Shown here: positions 1 to 11,310 of the stretch, one piece after another
Numbering within the stretch: the stretch's first letter is position 1
Layout of the letters: each line of letters opens with the position of its first letter
Assembly (NCBI GenBank): GCA_951799405.1
Contig: OX637342.1
Span: 15,175,298 to 15,239,297, forward strand
DNA from: Agapetus fuscipes
Lineage: Eukaryota > Arthropoda > Insecta > Trichoptera > Glossosomatidae
Direction of reading: 5' to 3'
DNA: 64,000 nucleotides
Position numbers and translations under genes: made by a program
Notes under the pieces: model-generated
The model's input: only the letters and a program-made list of their open reading frames with translations
The model's database searches: none
Told to the model about the DNA's origin: nothing

Positions 1-64
1 TTTCAAACGTTTCAAATTTGCCAATGTTCAATTTCAAAGATGAAATTAAACATCGTTAAAGTTT

Positions 65-225
65 AATCAGCCTTCACAAGAAATGAGTAGGTACCGAGGG
101 GTCGGGAGCTGGGAAAACATCTACTACAACTGAAGTGGTTGACGTAAGTCAGGCCCCCTCGCCACACTCAACCTCTTCGGAGAAAACGTGTGATGGAGTT
201 GCACTATATTTGTAGCCCTACTAGA
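65..225 (+). repeat. SINE1 fragment (3' part)
   Basis: Matches the body of the SINE1 family (best copy 10985-11310): the block 'cagccttcacaagaaatgag', the self-complementary motif around ACTGAAGTGG, then the region before a TATATTTGTAG end. The tRNA-like head is missing. Confidence 0.7.
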
Positions 226-605
226 GTTAATACAGGATGAAAACAAAAATAAGGCGGTTATTTTTTGGGAATCTGGGTGAAATAATGTTATTGCAAAGTT
301 TTGTAGTGTGTTAAACTTGCAAGAATAAATTCCAGCAAATACTATGACTTAGTGCGCCGCACTAAATATTGACAAATAAATAAATCTTCCCGGGGAACAT
401 AATCCGGTTTTGGCGCTGAGCCAAGGTCGCGTGTACAACTGCCCCCCATTCCGCCCCCCCCCCCCTCCATGGCGATATTATTGAAATAATTTATTTTCAA
501 AAAGTACGCAACGAAGGATAGTCGAGATGAAAAAATAAAATGCCTGTAAGCAGATCCAAGACCCGATGACGTCATGTTGGTCTATTGACGTCAAGTGGCA
601 TACTG
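226..605. other. stretch without recognised feature
   Basis: AT-rich sequence with one C homopolymer near 454-467. No coding signal or repeat family recognised. The short minus-strand open frame here reads across the C tract and looks accidental. Confidence 0.5.
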
Positions 606-812
606 TATAATCTATAATCTAAGTTGCAAAGATATATTCATGTTTAAAAATCATATTAAATGCATGCCCACAAACAGACACGTGTAAATTCGCACTTACA
701 AATGCTGCATGTATGCAATGCAAATCAAAATCCCAACCTCAAATGAACATAAGTCCTGCAACTTTTGCCGACCTTTCCTGATACAGGGGTAGCATTGGTA
801 AATTTTTAAGGG
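606..812 (-). repeat. R1 repeat, 5'-truncated
   Basis: Reads as R1 on the minus strand from the tail (TAATCTATAATCTAAG at left) to the 'aggggt..cattggta' block. The R1 5' end is missing. Confidence 0.75.
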
Positions 813-924
813 AGCACTAAATGAAAAGGAAAATATATATAAAGAAAAATATTATACATATGGGTGACATTCAAATTTCAACATAGTTTTCAGTATGGTA
901 GACAAGTAAAGTACCTACTACTGT

Positions 925-1178
925 TTTCTCTCACTACTAGTCTAAATCATCTTACAACCTCTTATTTATATCTTCACTTTCACACTTTTTCTTGCATCAC
1001 ATTCTTCCCTTAAAAAATCATTCCTCACTCTATCACAACGTTTTTTTTTTCAATCGTTCTTCTTATATAGTCCAGTTTTAACTGTACGGACTTTACTTAC
1101 CTCACTTTCATTCCACATCCGCACTTCACTTCCATACATCAATGTGGGTAAAAAGTAGTTGGAAAATTTTGAAACATT
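925..1178 (-). mobile_element. RTE-like LINE remnant (RT C-terminal region)
   Basis: Colinear with 59290-59490 of the better preserved RTE-like copy (shared blocks 'aaatcattcctcactctatc', 'cttcacttccatac'). On the minus strand it corresponds to the region after the reverse transcriptase domain. It carries frameshifts. The hAT MITE at 1187 inserted at its edge. Confidence 0.65.
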
Positions 1179-1186
1179 GTCTAAGC

Positions 1187-1651
1187 CAGGGGTCTTCAAC
1201 CTTTTTTAGTGCAAGGGCCAAACATCGATAACACATCGTCCGAAGGGCCACAACTTTTCACGACACTTTACCACTTTATCAATAAAATAAAATACATATG
1301 TACATAATTTCAAATTTTACTAATCTTTATTGGTTGATTAAAGACATTGTTTATTTTTTACAGGTTTGTCAAAATTTGTTTTCATTTTTGTGGTTGCAAC
1401 CCGCAGACTACCTTCCAGATGTGCATCGTGGGCGGACTCACTCCTGCGGCGAGCGAGCGAGACGCACTCATATGTGTGAAAGAGTGGCATTGCAAATGCT
1501 GACGATTGCGAGTCGTATATCACTCGTATATATATATCGCATATATCACGGGGCGCGATATTCTATTTTTTTAGCCTCTGGTGGCCGCGGGCCGCAAGAA
1601 ATTAGCTGGCGGGCCACATGAGGCCCGAGGGCCGCGGGTTGAAGACCTTAG
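1187..1651. mobile_element. hAT-type MITE with 8-bp target duplication
   Basis: The element begins CAGGGGTCTTCAACC and ends in the near inverse (GGTTGAAGACCTTAG). It is flanked by a perfect 8-bp direct repeat GTCTAAGC at 1179-1186 and 1652-1659. Short terminal inverted repeats, an 8-bp duplication and no transposase frame indicate a non-autonomous hAT element of 465 bp. The interior is GC-richer than its surroundings ('gggccacatgaggcccgag'). Confidence 0.85.
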
Positions 1652-1734
1652 GTCTAAGCGATACACCCAATGGCGCACGAAAATTTAATAGGCAATTGTC
1701 ACAAAAAAAAAGTCTAAATTAGGTGATGGTAAAC

Positions 1735-1870
1735 CTTCGATAGCTGGACCGGTTTGATTGGCTATGACTTGCGGCACTTGGGAGAAGTGCTCCCTGGCCT
1801 GTGTGGCAGCCTCGCTCAGATTCCTAGCGTTGAGCACCGCTGCCAGCCCCTGAAGACGATCCTCAGTAAT
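1735..1870 (-). CDS. prominin-like: prominin-like, exon 7 (last exon in window)
   Basis: The acceptor TTTCAG lies directly before ATT ACT GAG GAT, so the exon starts in phase 0 as exon 6 requires. It encodes ITEDRLQGLAAVLNARNLSE and continues to ..VPQVIANQTGPAIE, with an N-glycosylation site NQT. This matches the late part of the first large extracellular loop of prominins (human region with [20 protein letters not shown] and a QT motif). The reading frame stops shortly after, so a donor must lie near AAG|GTTTAC at 1734, which is weak; the exact end is uncertain. Downstream exons with TM3 to TM5 are not in the window. Confidence 0.8.
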
Positions 1871-2043
1871 CTGAAAGATATGAAAAACCTCAAATAAATA
1901 TTTGTTCTTAAAAATCATCTGTTTTTATATTTCTTTTCATAGTAGATCTTAGATCTGTTAATTCCTGAACTCCCTCCAGTGATGCAGAAGACCAGCTGTT
2001 GTTCCCTCTTTTTGGTATTATTTTTGAGGTTTTAATATTATCA

Positions 2044-2260
2044 ATTCTATAATCTAAATTGCAAAGATATATTATAATTTTAAATTCAAATTAAATGCAT
2101 GTTCACAAACATGTGCTGCATGTGTACCTACTTACAAATTAAAATCCAAACCTCAAATGAACATAAACGCTGCAACTTTTGCTGACCTTTCTCTGAAACG
2201 GAGTTGAAATATTTTTTACAGTATGGGTGGTCGCCTCGTACGAAACTATAAGTCTAGGAA
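2044..2260 (-). repeat. R1 repeat
   Basis: Tail-to-head copy on the minus strand, ending in TATAAGTCTAGGAA (inverse of the R1 start). Internally shortened near 'acaaacatgtgctgcatg'. Confidence 0.8.
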
Positions 2261-2732
2261 TTAATTAATATTTCGATTTAATTATATTTTATTGGTTCTT
2301 ATATAATAGTAATCCAATGACATCTGTTGAAGCAGGACCAAAGTTATCAAGGGGCCGAACGGTACTTGAACCAACGCGTTTTTTATTTCAAACACACTAG
2401 TCTTGATCCGCTTGAACATATCGCTGGCAATATATCTATGTTTGTTCATTGTTTTCGGGAAATGAGAGAAAAAATCACATATTATGATTCATACGATGAA
2501 GAATTCAATATTTTTGGTTTATTCACAAATTATCTTCAATAAAATTACGAGAATATATTTAGTTGTACAGCCATGCAATTTCAAAAGCCTCTCACATTAT
2601 CGGGGTACAATATTTTAAGTTGAAATTTCAAAGAGAGACACCTATTTATGAGACATTAAAACACAATACAAGCCCAAATAAATTCGGCTTATTTACATTG
2701 TATATCGTTTGTATTTAGCTCTCTACTCCAAG

Positions 2733-2867
2733 TATAAAATATTGCGTTTAAACTCAACCTAAGCGTTTTACGTAAATATATATGGAATGGAAAACAGCGC
2801 CTCTAGTGAGTGTTTTAGTTTACCTATATTTTTGTTAAATGGTATGGTTGAGTTTGAAGTAGGTACT
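2733..2867. mobile_element. palindromic MITE (family P)
   Basis: Nearly self-complementary: the left end TTGCGTTTAAACTCAACC mirrors the right end GGTTGAGTTTGAAG, with the core 'gcgcctctagtgagtg'. The same unit recurs at about 12.7, 12.95, 31.2, 37.1, 41.1, 52.9, 62.1 and 62.25 kb. Confidence 0.65.
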
Positions 2868-3419
2868 TCAAGCACTGATAATACATGATATGTAAATATG
2901 AGTCATTTAGAATCAAAAGCGGTAATCTATGATTTTTTTGAAAAAAGGCAAATATTTGGAAATGATAAGAAAATTATTTCCTTTGTTTCAATACATTTAA
3001 TTCATTTTAAAGAAAATTCCTACATTGCTGTCTTTGGTTCTTGTGTTTGCATGCAATAATGAAATCGATTCATCTTAAAATAGAAAGGATCGTGTTCTAC
3101 GATCTAGATCAGGGGTGTCCAAACTTTTATCCTGTAAGCCATATTGCATATTGAGTAGGTACTCGAGAAGGCTTCCACGGCCAAAAGATTAGAACGCACT
3201 TAATCTTTAAAATGACCATAAAATTAAAATCCTCGACGGAGTGGTGGTACTAAAAAACTCAAAAATGATCGCTTAATTTATATTGTTTGACGGAAAGAAG
3301 GATAGGGTGAAGAAACGCACTCAATCTCAAAAATTTGCAACAAATACGTATAAGTGCGTAAACTTTTGGCTAGAAATGAAAAACAGAGTTATTTTGTCTG
3401 TTATTTCTAATTCATGACC

Positions 3420-3575
3420 GGTCTATAGTCATATTTATCAAAGTCTATAGTCAAAGTCTATAGTCATGTCTATAGTCAAAGTCTATAGTCAAAGTCTAAT
3501 AGTCTAAAGTCTAATTAGTCTAAAAAAAGTCTTAAATTAGTCTTAAAAAAAGTCTAATAGTCAAAGTCTATGGTC
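3420..3575. repeat. minisatellite, AGTCTATAGTCA-like unit
   Basis: Irregular tandem repetition of about 12 bp (AAAGTCTATAGTC variants), merging into 'agtctaaaaaaagtctta'. It leads directly into the SINE2 head and may have grown from it. Confidence 0.8.
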
Positions 3576-3855
3576 AAGTCAACGGACTCGTAATCGGAAG
3601 GTCGTGAGCTCGATTTCCGACGGAAAAAAACATGATAGGCTTAAAATTCATATGCTTTATCAAAGACCGGTCACCAAAGGTCCGTCTAGTCTTACCACAA
3701 CTGGGTCTCGTTTGTGTTAGGAGCACATTCTATAGATATAAGCCACTAAGCTTGCACAGGGCTCTTGAGTTATGATTCACACAAAAAAATGCGCTTATTA
3801 AATTAACCATCCTCATATATTTAATTTGATCACAATAATAATAATAAACCATTAT
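3576..3855 (+). repeat. SINE2 (tRNA-derived)
   Basis: Head 'aacggactcgtaatcggaag', then a B-box-like GTGAGCTCGATTTCC. The body 'caaagaccggtcaccaaagg' follows, then 'gggctcttgag', and it ends in ATAATAATAATAA. Colinear with 23465-23805. Confidence 0.75.
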
Positions 3856-3874
3856 TTGTCGAAGGCTGGATTGT

Positions 3875-4180
3875 CCGGTCGATTCAGTTGGTAGAGTGCT
3901 TTCATTCTATGCCGAGAGTTCGGGTTCAAATTCCGCCAAGGGTGTAAGAAATGATTTCCCGTTTCAGTGTTCATTTCAATCCCAAAAAAAAAAACCGGCA
4001 AGTTTTACTCAGCCTTACAAGAAATGAGTACCAGCCCCTCGGGAGCTGGGAAACCCCCCACTTCACTGAAGTGGTTGGCGTAAGGCCGGCCCCCTTACTT
4101 GTAAAAATAAATAGGATCACTTGAGATATGCGATCCCTTCGCGGATAACGCGGCAAGAAGTTACACTATATGTTGCGTTG
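3875..4180 (+). repeat. SINE1 (tRNA-derived)
   Basis: Head GTCGATTCAGTTGGTAGAG (A-box-like) and GTTCGGGTTCAAATTCC (B box), then the SINE1 body with GAAGTGGTTGGCG and GCGGCAAGAAGTT. Placed within the hAT element. Confidence 0.8.
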
Positions 4181-4639
4181 CGCTGGATTGAGGACACTGA
4201 CGGTCCGGTCCGTATTTGGCTCGCGGGCCGTAGCTTAGAAGCCCCTAATCTAGATTAATACGACGAAGGGTAAGACTTTCACTAGGAGTGGGTATAGAAT
4301 TAATGATTGCCTCATATTTACTTGGGAATTTGATACACTCATGATAATATTTTGTTGATATAAAGACCTATATTTTAATCTTTACAATTTCAATTGTTTA
4401 GTTGTAACAATTTAAGTTGTTTAGTTGTTACAATAAAGCACTCGTGCGTTGTCTTTTTGTACCAAGGATATAGTGCAACCATAAAAATAATTTAATAATG
4501 TGTTTATCACAAATTTGGGAGATTTTCGTACTAAATAAGTATTTCTGGAAATGTATTAATGCAACAATAAGTTCTCGAAAGACCGATCGTTATATCGCTC
4601 CCCCAGTTCTTGTTTATCGTATACGCCAATCTTGTCAAA

Positions 4640-4850
4640 TATGACTTTTTCATGCAGTTGTCTTATGAATCAAATTCTACACAATCTGAGCTAAGAAAAA
4701 CCGCAAAACTCGATAATGTAAGAGTTCTTTTAAATATTTTTTAAATAAATTTCTTGTTTTCATAAGACAATGGTCCAGTACACATGCAAACATCGCTCAT
4801 GTAAAATTTTCTCAATGGCGTATACGATAAACAAGAACTAAGGCAGCGAT
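4640..4850 (-). repeat. half copy of foldback MITE (family F)
   Basis: Shares 'ttctacacaatctgagctaa' and 'cataagacaatggtccagta' with the full inverted-repeat copy at 10458-10742. Confidence 0.55.
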
Positions 4851-4873
4851 ATAACAGTTGTTTCCGTACTTAC

Positions 4874-5129
4874 TTCCTTGACTTATAGGTTGTTATGCGG
4901 CTGACCACCCATACTGTAAAAAATGGTTCACTTTGCCAATGTCACCCCTGTTTCAGGGAAGGACGGCAAGAGTTGCAAGGCTTATGTTCATTTGAGATTG
5001 GGTCTTTATATTGTAGGTCCACATGCGGCATGTGTTAGCGCGAAATTATACATATCTGCTTGTGGGAATGCATTTAATATAAATCTTAAATGATATATAT
5101 CTTTGCAGCTTAGATTAGATTAGACTTAA
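4874..5129 (+). repeat. R1 repeat, full length
   Basis: Starts TTCCTTGACTTATAGG and ends CTTAGATTAGATTAGAC. Clean full-length copy. Confidence 0.9.
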
Positions 5130-5429
5130 GGAAAAAAAATGGATTTGATTCTGACTTATCTTAAATTATTTTAAGCTTCAGATGACCTTAATATGCCAGG
5201 TTGATACCTACATAATTGTGAACTCGCACAATTTTTTAAGTTAAATTAAAATCTGCTTTTCCGGAAATCTGAACAATCCTGCATTGTTGCCTACCCAAAA
5301 GAAAATGCTGTGCACGTTCCTCATAAACTAATAGAATTCCAAAATGCTCGTTGGAGACACAATGCATATGGCCCGGTTTTTGTATAGATCCCTGGACAAA
5401 CTATTTACATTTTTCAGAAATCCCCCCCG

Positions 5430-5935
5430 TACGTAGTACGCTTCCGAATCTTCTTAATCTTGTTTCTCATTGATGAGTGTTGTGACCCTTGTGCCCGCAG
5501 CGCTCCAACCACCGAGGTGACTGCTGCTGTCTTCATTTAATCGGTCTATCGAGTGGGGGATCTTCCTCTTCCTCTCTTCCCCTCCAAGCAACCGATCTTA
5601 ACCAGTCGTTCTACGCTATCCTCATTACCACGGATAACGTGTCCGAAGATCTGAAGAATACGGTGTGTACATATACTGGCTAGAGTCAAGCCATCCAAAC
5701 GTAGCTCCTGAAGAATGGACTCGTTGGTAAGTCTAGTTTCGATGGAATTCGGAGTATGCGCTTCAGCACCATTTCCTGATTGCCACGGACGACGTGTCCG
5801 AAGAATTTTAGAACACGGCGTGTACATATATTGGCTAGAAATAAGCCATCCAAACGTAGCTTCCGACGAATGGGATTGATATTCGTAAGTCCACGGGATT
5901 CTGAGTATGCGCCTCCTATTCATAGCTCAAAAGAA
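5430..5935 (-). mobile_element. LINE remnant with tandemly duplicated C-terminal segment
   Basis: On the minus strand an open frame at 5546-5923 contains ILQIFGHVIRGNEDSVERLV followed by GKRGRGRSPTR. This is the pattern after the RT domain of many LINEs (FGHV.R...RL, then GKRxxGRP). A segment of about 175 bp is present twice ('ccatccaaacgtagct' and 'cgtgtccgaaga' occur in each), so the decayed copy has an internal duplication. Confidence 0.6.
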
Positions 5936-6339
5936 TAGCAAAAAACAAAGACAGATGCTACGACGATGAGGGACTGCCTTTAAAAGATGATGGTACGATA
6001 CAAAATACCGGGGGCAAAAAAGTTTGACATTTTTTGACTCCGGGGCAGCTTAAACCTTGCATCATTCATCTTAGATCATCCGTTGAGTGTGGGATGACGA
6101 TATAGCAGACCTAGAAACCAAAATAGCGCACACCTTGTAGCAATAAGTATTACATGATTTTTGGTGCGTTTAGCCGTCCATAGGATTCGAAGGCTTCCGA
6201 TCCTGCACGGGATAAAAAAAACAATACATTGAGGGTAAAATGAGCCTTAGGATAAGACACGATCTTTAAGGGGTATCATGGTCGTATGCTCAATTTTGTT
6301 TAGGTATGGAATTTAATCACGCAACCCGGACGGTCCACG

Positions 6340-6412
6340 GATGCAGTTAAGTGGTTAAAAACTTGGTCCGCAAGCGGAAGGTGCAAGTTCGAGTTTCGCT
6401 CCTGCATTACTA
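6340..6412 (+). repeat. tRNA-like SINE head
   Basis: TGCAGTTAAGTGGTTAAAAAC resembles an A box, and GTGCAAGTTCGAGTTTCGC a B box, about 40 bases apart. Likely a degraded SINE2-type head, not a functional tRNA (no acceptor stem closes). Confidence 0.45.
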
Positions 6413-6539
6413 AGTAGTCCAGAAAGTTCGCAACGTCTTGGTTGCATCATAAATTAGCATGTGTAGCTATGTTTACTAAGGTTCAACTTCTCCTATTAAT
6501 TAACCAAGTTACACACATCAAAACAGTTTTATTTTACAT

Positions 6540-6620
6540 TAATAAATTCGTTAAGAAGAATGCAATTCCCCGACCATGTCGTCCCCAAAAGAAACAGGTA
6601 TTTAGACTTTCCAGGGTTTA
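6540..6620 (+). repeat. dispersed exon-like cassette (copy 1)
   Basis: The block 'aagaatgcaattcc', then AGAAACAG|GTATTT, is shared with 26765-26830 and 43010-43085. Each copy reads as a short peptide beginning FVK(K/R)NAI and ends at a consensus splice donor. Confidence 0.4.
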
Positions 6621-6779
6621 TGTTCATTCAACATATGTTTTTTTTTCTTTTTTATTTGTTACTAGCAGACCAAACCGCGCTCTCGCACGGTTGGCTGCTA
6701 GGCCCTACGGGCAGTTTGAAGTCCGGCTTCGCCAGCACACTTTACCCCTGCTCTGATTTTTAAAAGATCCATGAGAACT

Positions 6780-6800
6780 GACCAACAACAACAACAACAA
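6780..6800. repeat. (CAA)n microsatellite
   Basis: Six to seven CAA units directly visible. Confidence 0.9.
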
Positions 6801-7369
6801 GTGGACAGTTTTACGGTAGAATCCCAGGCCTGATCGTGCTACTTCCTATTGTTGTGCAGGTGCTGAAGTCTTTATCCTGCTTTTTATTTCTGCTCTTTAT
6901 TTTTCTGGTGATTGTTTATAATGATGCTCGACACGATCATTATCAATTAAGTGTATAACTTGTCTTTTCTGCTCTTTTTCGTTTTGCTGGTAATAGTATC
7001 TTAAGCGTACCTGTGTTGCTTGCAATTGTCTTATAGTGGCATGAAACATGACTGCGTTTGCCATACGGCATTGTTTTGTTGGTACTGGTGCTTTTGTTTT
7101 TAGATTGTTCCAGCTGCTCTTATTGTCATGAAATGCCTTCAAACTGCTCGTCCTGCTCTGAATTATCTTTTGACATCTTTAAACTGCTTGTGATACTTTT
7201 CACGATATTTTAGTGTCTGATACTGCTTGGTACCTGAAGAAACCTTAAAATGCCTAAACTCACAATCTACAAAAAACCTAAGTATTGGAAAACGTTCGAC
7301 CCATCGACAGAACTCTTAGAAAAGAATGACTTTTGAAAATTAAAAAAAAACAGATTCAGTTTTTTTTAT
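6801..7369. other. stretch without recognised gene
   Basis: Pyrimidine-rich with recurring 'tgctctt/tcctgct'. Short open frames only and no recognisable motif. Confidence 0.4.
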
Positions 7370-8220
7370 TTGTTTATATATAAGACACTTTGTATGAAAT
7401 TTTGCTTTTTAAATATTTGTTCAAAGAAATTTGCCGTAGAAAAAAAGTTTCTTCCAACATTTATGGGGTTTACTAAAATACATTTTAAATTCGAGTATGA
7501 AGCCTATAAATTCAAAATGGCCGCCTACAGAGCAATGTATTTTTTTAGTTGGTATGGCGGGTATGCAAAATATACACTTCGCGTGATTGTCCTATTACAT
7601 ATCATTACATTTTGCTAAATTATAATTGTAAATGTAGCATCAAAACAGTTGATTTTTTTACTTATAAATTTGACTTTTTTGTGAAAATCAGGTTTTTCAA
7701 ATTTTTGTTCGAAAAAAAATGTCTTTGAAAAAAGTTTTCTTCCAAAAAATGTTGACATTAGCAAAATAAACTTGATCATTGAGAATAAACATTCAGAATT
7801 ATAAAATAAAAGCCAGGAGAATGTTAAATATTGGAGAAACCAAAAAAAACGTATGGCAGCTACTCTTAATCCTTCATGTATTTTTTGTTTTTGTTTGAAA
7901 ATATGTAAGTCTGTTTATGTTCAGGTGGCATGCTTAATTTCAATGTTCCAACTTAATACATGCGCCCGTTGTGCCAAATGAAAGATATTGTTTTGTATTT
8001 TTTTCTATGTAGGTATTTACAAATTTAGTTTGAAGAATTTACTTTTTGCGAAAAAAATTCTTCCAAAAGTTGTTAAAATTACTAAGAGACATGACCGTTT
8101 CGAATATCAAGTCTATAAATTCAAAATGGCCGCCAGCGGCAAGATTTCAATTTTCAGTCTGTATGGCAGGTATGCGAAATATGCACGTGACGTCATCCGG
8201 ACTCTAACAGTTGTTTAGCC
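7370..8220 (+). repeat. two diverged copies of a repeat unit (about 610 bp apart)
   Basis: Two short frames share FEYxxYKFKMAA and WYGGYAKY/LYGRYAKY, reflecting a DNA repeat around 'tataaattcaaaatggccgc'. Divergence and frame breaks point to a transposon remnant more than to a gene. Confidence 0.45.
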
Positions 8221-8297
8221 ACTAAGACTTTATGGGGGTGTGCAAAATTTCAGCATCGTGCTGCGAACGGTCTGGGCGCCTATAATGGTACAAATAT

Positions 8298-8356
8298 ACA
8301 AACACACAAACAAACAAACAAACAAACAAACAAACAAACAAACAAACAAACAAACA
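8298..8356. repeat. (CAAA)n microsatellite, probable LINE 3' tail
   Basis: About 14 CAAA units follow GTGTGCAAAATTTCAGC, a motif often seen just before the microsatellite tail of insect LINEs (known pattern; placement here is inference). Confidence 0.75.
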
Positions 8357-8486
8357 CCAAAAAATCTGGAACATAGCGTTAGTTTAGTTTGTCAAGAGAA
8401 ACACTTTTTAGAAAAACATTTTTGCAAATTCGAAAAAAACAGACGCAAATACCCCTTCCTTTTTTATATATAAGAAGTACACAGAA

Positions 8487-8757
8487 TATCGCTATCTTAA
8501 AGGTTAAACTGAACCAGTACTGATTCACTGATTTACTGATTTGAGAAAGTGTGGATGTAAGATTTTTTAGGATGTTATTTTAAATAGAAAGTGAACTAAG
8601 TATAAGAAAGTGCTCATAAAGAACTTCTAAACTACAGGATTTTCACACCTTTTTGGTGTTTCTTCTCGTAGAAAATAGGAAAAAAAGTGTATTTATCTGA
8701 AAAACCAATGTTCGCTTAATATGTCACTTATTCAGTTTTACCTTTCAGGTATCGATG
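8487..8757. mobile_element. TIR MITE (family T)
   Basis: Left end ATATCGCTATCTTAAAGG..AAACTGAA; right end TTCAGTTTTACCTTTCAGG, then TATCGAT. A second copy with the same ends lies at 15349-15593, and a part copy at 33408-33570. Confidence 0.65.
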
Positions 8758-9473
8758 TGTAAGCGCAAACTAATACATGTCTGCTCATAGGGAAGGATTT
8801 TCAATACCTTAATGAATTTGAAATGTTAATATTATATATCCATGCAATTAAATAGATGATCAATTATAGATAACATACTTAAAGAAAGCTGAACTCATCA
8901 TGAGGGCCAAACTGGAAACTGGAGCAGTTTTAATTCAAACACACTCCAGGATTACTACCGCCTTGACAACTCTGTCATAGCGTCTACGAATAGAAAATTA
9001 TTACTTTTTCTAAAAAAACAAACTACTTTGACAACAAAACAGACTAGTTTGACAAAAAAACTACTTTATGTAGGTATCTTAATTAATATATTTTATAGTA
9101 GCTCTAAACCTAAAAAAACTATGACTTATGAACAGAGTCAAAAGCTTCAGATCATCTGGATTCTTTTATGTTATTTCTACATTTTTTTCAAGACAATATA
9201 TTATTATTGGTTACCCGGAAATGTGTTTTCACGCAGTACTGACTCCGTTTTTTCTTTGCGTGATTTATATTTCTCAGATTAGAAATAACGTTCATCGAGC
9301 TTATAAAGAAGCCTCATTCGATTTCCACTTTTCCGGGTCGATAAATTGCCGTCTTTGTTTTTTCCTATTTTTCCGACGTAAAATTAATAAAAAAATTAAA
9401 CTCTTCTTACTTGTGCTTATTATTATTTATGTACGTAAAACAATTATATAAATATGACTGACCTGCATAATAT

Positions 9474-9705
9474 ATCTATAATCTATAATCTTAGTTGCAA
9501 GGATATATTAACATTGAAAGCTCTCAAATGCATGCCCACAAACAAACACGTGTAGTTCGCGATTCCAAATACTGAATGTGTACTTATAAATAAAATACAA
9601 ACCTCAAATGAACATAAGCCCTGCAACTTTTTCCGACCTTCCCTGACACAGGGGTGACATTGGCAAAGTGAACCATTTTTTAAAGTATGGGTGGTCAGCC
9701 TCATG
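9474..9705 (-). repeat. R1 repeat
   Basis: Minus-strand copy from TATAATCTTAG to the TATGGGTGGTCAGCCTCAT block. Confidence 0.85.
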
Positions 9706-9863
9706 AAATGCATGCAAAAAAACAGACACGTATAAGTTCACGCTGTATTTTTACTTACAAAATAAGATCAAAATTTCCAATAAACATAAACCCTGCAACT
9801 TTTGCCGACGTTCGCTGAATCAGGGGTAACATTGGCAAAGTGTACTACATTTAACAGTATTTA
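9706..9863 (-). repeat. R1 repeat, partial, in tandem with previous
   Basis: Starts again at 'aaatgcatgc' inside R1 and runs to ACATTGGCAAAGTG. Head-to-tail with the preceding copy. Confidence 0.75.
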
Positions 9864-10457
9864 ATTCTCCCTCTAACATGACGCGACAATATACCTACAA
9901 TTAACTCTAAACAAATAACATAGACTAAGCGTAGGGAAACGAAAACCAATATTTTTTTATTAATCGCTAAAAAGTGTAAGGACCGTAGTTGTGTAGAGGT
10001 GTGACGCTTGCCCACCGAGAAAAAAAAGTCATTTTAATTTTGTGCTGAGTCCATTGACGATTTTTATACATTTTTTTTATCAAAGTCAAATATCAAAATA
10101 CCGATATAAATCGGCAAACAAAATAAAAATCTCTATCCTGTAACCTTTCCCATTTTATTAAAAAGCAGGTCATCCGCACTTGTTTTATTTTTGGCACTTT
10201 TATCGTCTCCATCACGAATATGTAAACATACATAAAGTGGTACAAAGCGATATTTACTGGAACATTTCGCTTGTTGTATGAATGCTACGAGCTGTTGTTG
10301 AATGTGGGCAAACCATGAAGTGCCCAGGCAATTGTAATTATTTAATAAAACCATATTTCTATCAATACATAAATTACTTATTGTAGCTATTTGAGACACA
10401 TCGACCTCGAGTGGTTGTTTGGCTTTTCTACCGTTTGATTCTTTCAATGAAAATTTC

Positions 10458-10742
10458 TTAAGAATCACATTCTACACAATCTGAGCTAAGAAAAAAACGA
10501 AAAACACGATAATTTCAGGGTGGTTTTCCATATTTTTCACATCAATTTCCAGCATTCATAAGATACACTGATCTTATTGGTCTTATGTCCATCAGAGGTA
10601 CATAATTTTACTTACGCAATGTTTGTATGTATACTGGACTAATATGTCCTATGAAAACTGGAAATTGATTTTAAAAAGAAAATTGAATTTTATCGTGGTT
10701 TACGTTTTTTTCTTAGCTCAGATTCATTTAAAGGTCATCTTG
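10458..10742. mobile_element. foldback MITE (family F), near-complete
   Basis: Left arm CTGAGCTAAGAAAAAAACG, then CACGATAA and CATCAATTTCCAG. The right arm is the inverse: CTGGAAATTGATTTT, then TTATCGTGG and CGTTTTTTTCTTAGCTCAG. Arms are about 110 bp. Half copies lie at 4640, 46110 and 58680. Confidence 0.75.
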
Positions 10743-10769
10743 AATCAAATGGTTAATAAAACAAGCAAA

Positions 10770-10970
10770 TACTGGAAGGTTGAATCAAGGCCCAGTTGCT
10801 GTAACACTTAAATAGACCTTTGGTAAAGTCTATTAGAATTAAGAATTGTTCAACCAAGCGTATTTACATTTTTTTTGTGCTACGCCAGGAATCAATTCCA
10901 CAACCTTCTGATGACGAATCCATAGCGTTAACCATAAGACATCAGAGCGGTCAAGTATTTAAGAATTCAA
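10770..10970 (-). repeat. SINE2, minus strand
   Basis: Contains 'cccagttgctgtaa', 'gaccttt', 'ttcaacc' and the inverse head around 'cgttaaccataagac'. The B box is mutated. Confidence 0.7.
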
Positions 10971-10984
10971 TTTATAAAACAAAG

Positions 10985-11310
10985 TCCGGTCGATAGCTCA
11001 GTTGGTAGAGTGCTTGCATTCCATGCCGTGAGCTCGGGTTGGAATCCCACCGAGTGTGTCAAAAATGATTTCCCGTTTCGGTGTTTATTTCAAACCCCAA
11101 AATAAAATACCGGCAAGGTTTACTCAGCCTTCACAAGAAATGAGTACCAGCCCTCTCGGGAGCTGAGAAAACCCCCACTTCAACTGAAGTGGTTGGCGAA
11201 AGGCCGCCTCCCTTACCCGTAAAAATAAATAGGTTCAACTCGCCACCTGCGACCCCTTCGGGGATAACGCGGCAAGAAGTTAAACTATATGTGTAGCTTA
11301 GTTGCGTTTT
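10985..11310 (+). repeat. SINE1, reference copy
   Basis: tRNA-like 5' end with A box TAGCTCAGTTGGTAGAG and B box GGGTTGGAATCC about 38 bases apart. The family body follows: 'cggtgtttatttcaaa', 'actcagccttcacaagaaat', the hairpin CCACTTCAACTGAAGTGG, 'ccttcggggataacgcggca', then TATATGTGTAGC. This is a tRNA-derived SINE; internal pol III promoter elements explain the conserved head. Confidence 0.85.

Larger units (their letters stand above)
3110..4247. mobile_element. hAT-type element with nested SINEs
   Basis: Begins CAGGGGTGTCCAAACTTTT and ends AGCCCCTA. It is flanked by an exact 8-bp duplication ATCTAGAT (3102-3109 and 4248-4255). The subterminal region at the right ('ctcgcgggccgtag') is typical of short hAT derivatives. 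Inside lie a minisatellite, a SINE2 and a SINE1, so its original size was much smaller. Confidence 0.8.

Noticed and set aside
10133..10468. 111-aa minus-strand frame
   Set aside because: Reasonable composition but no recognised motif, no splice support, and its end runs into the family F foldback element; not called.
10985..11055. Functional tRNA gene at the SINE1 head
   Set aside because: A and B boxes are present, but the acceptor stem does not close and the sequence continues into the SINE body shared by many copies.
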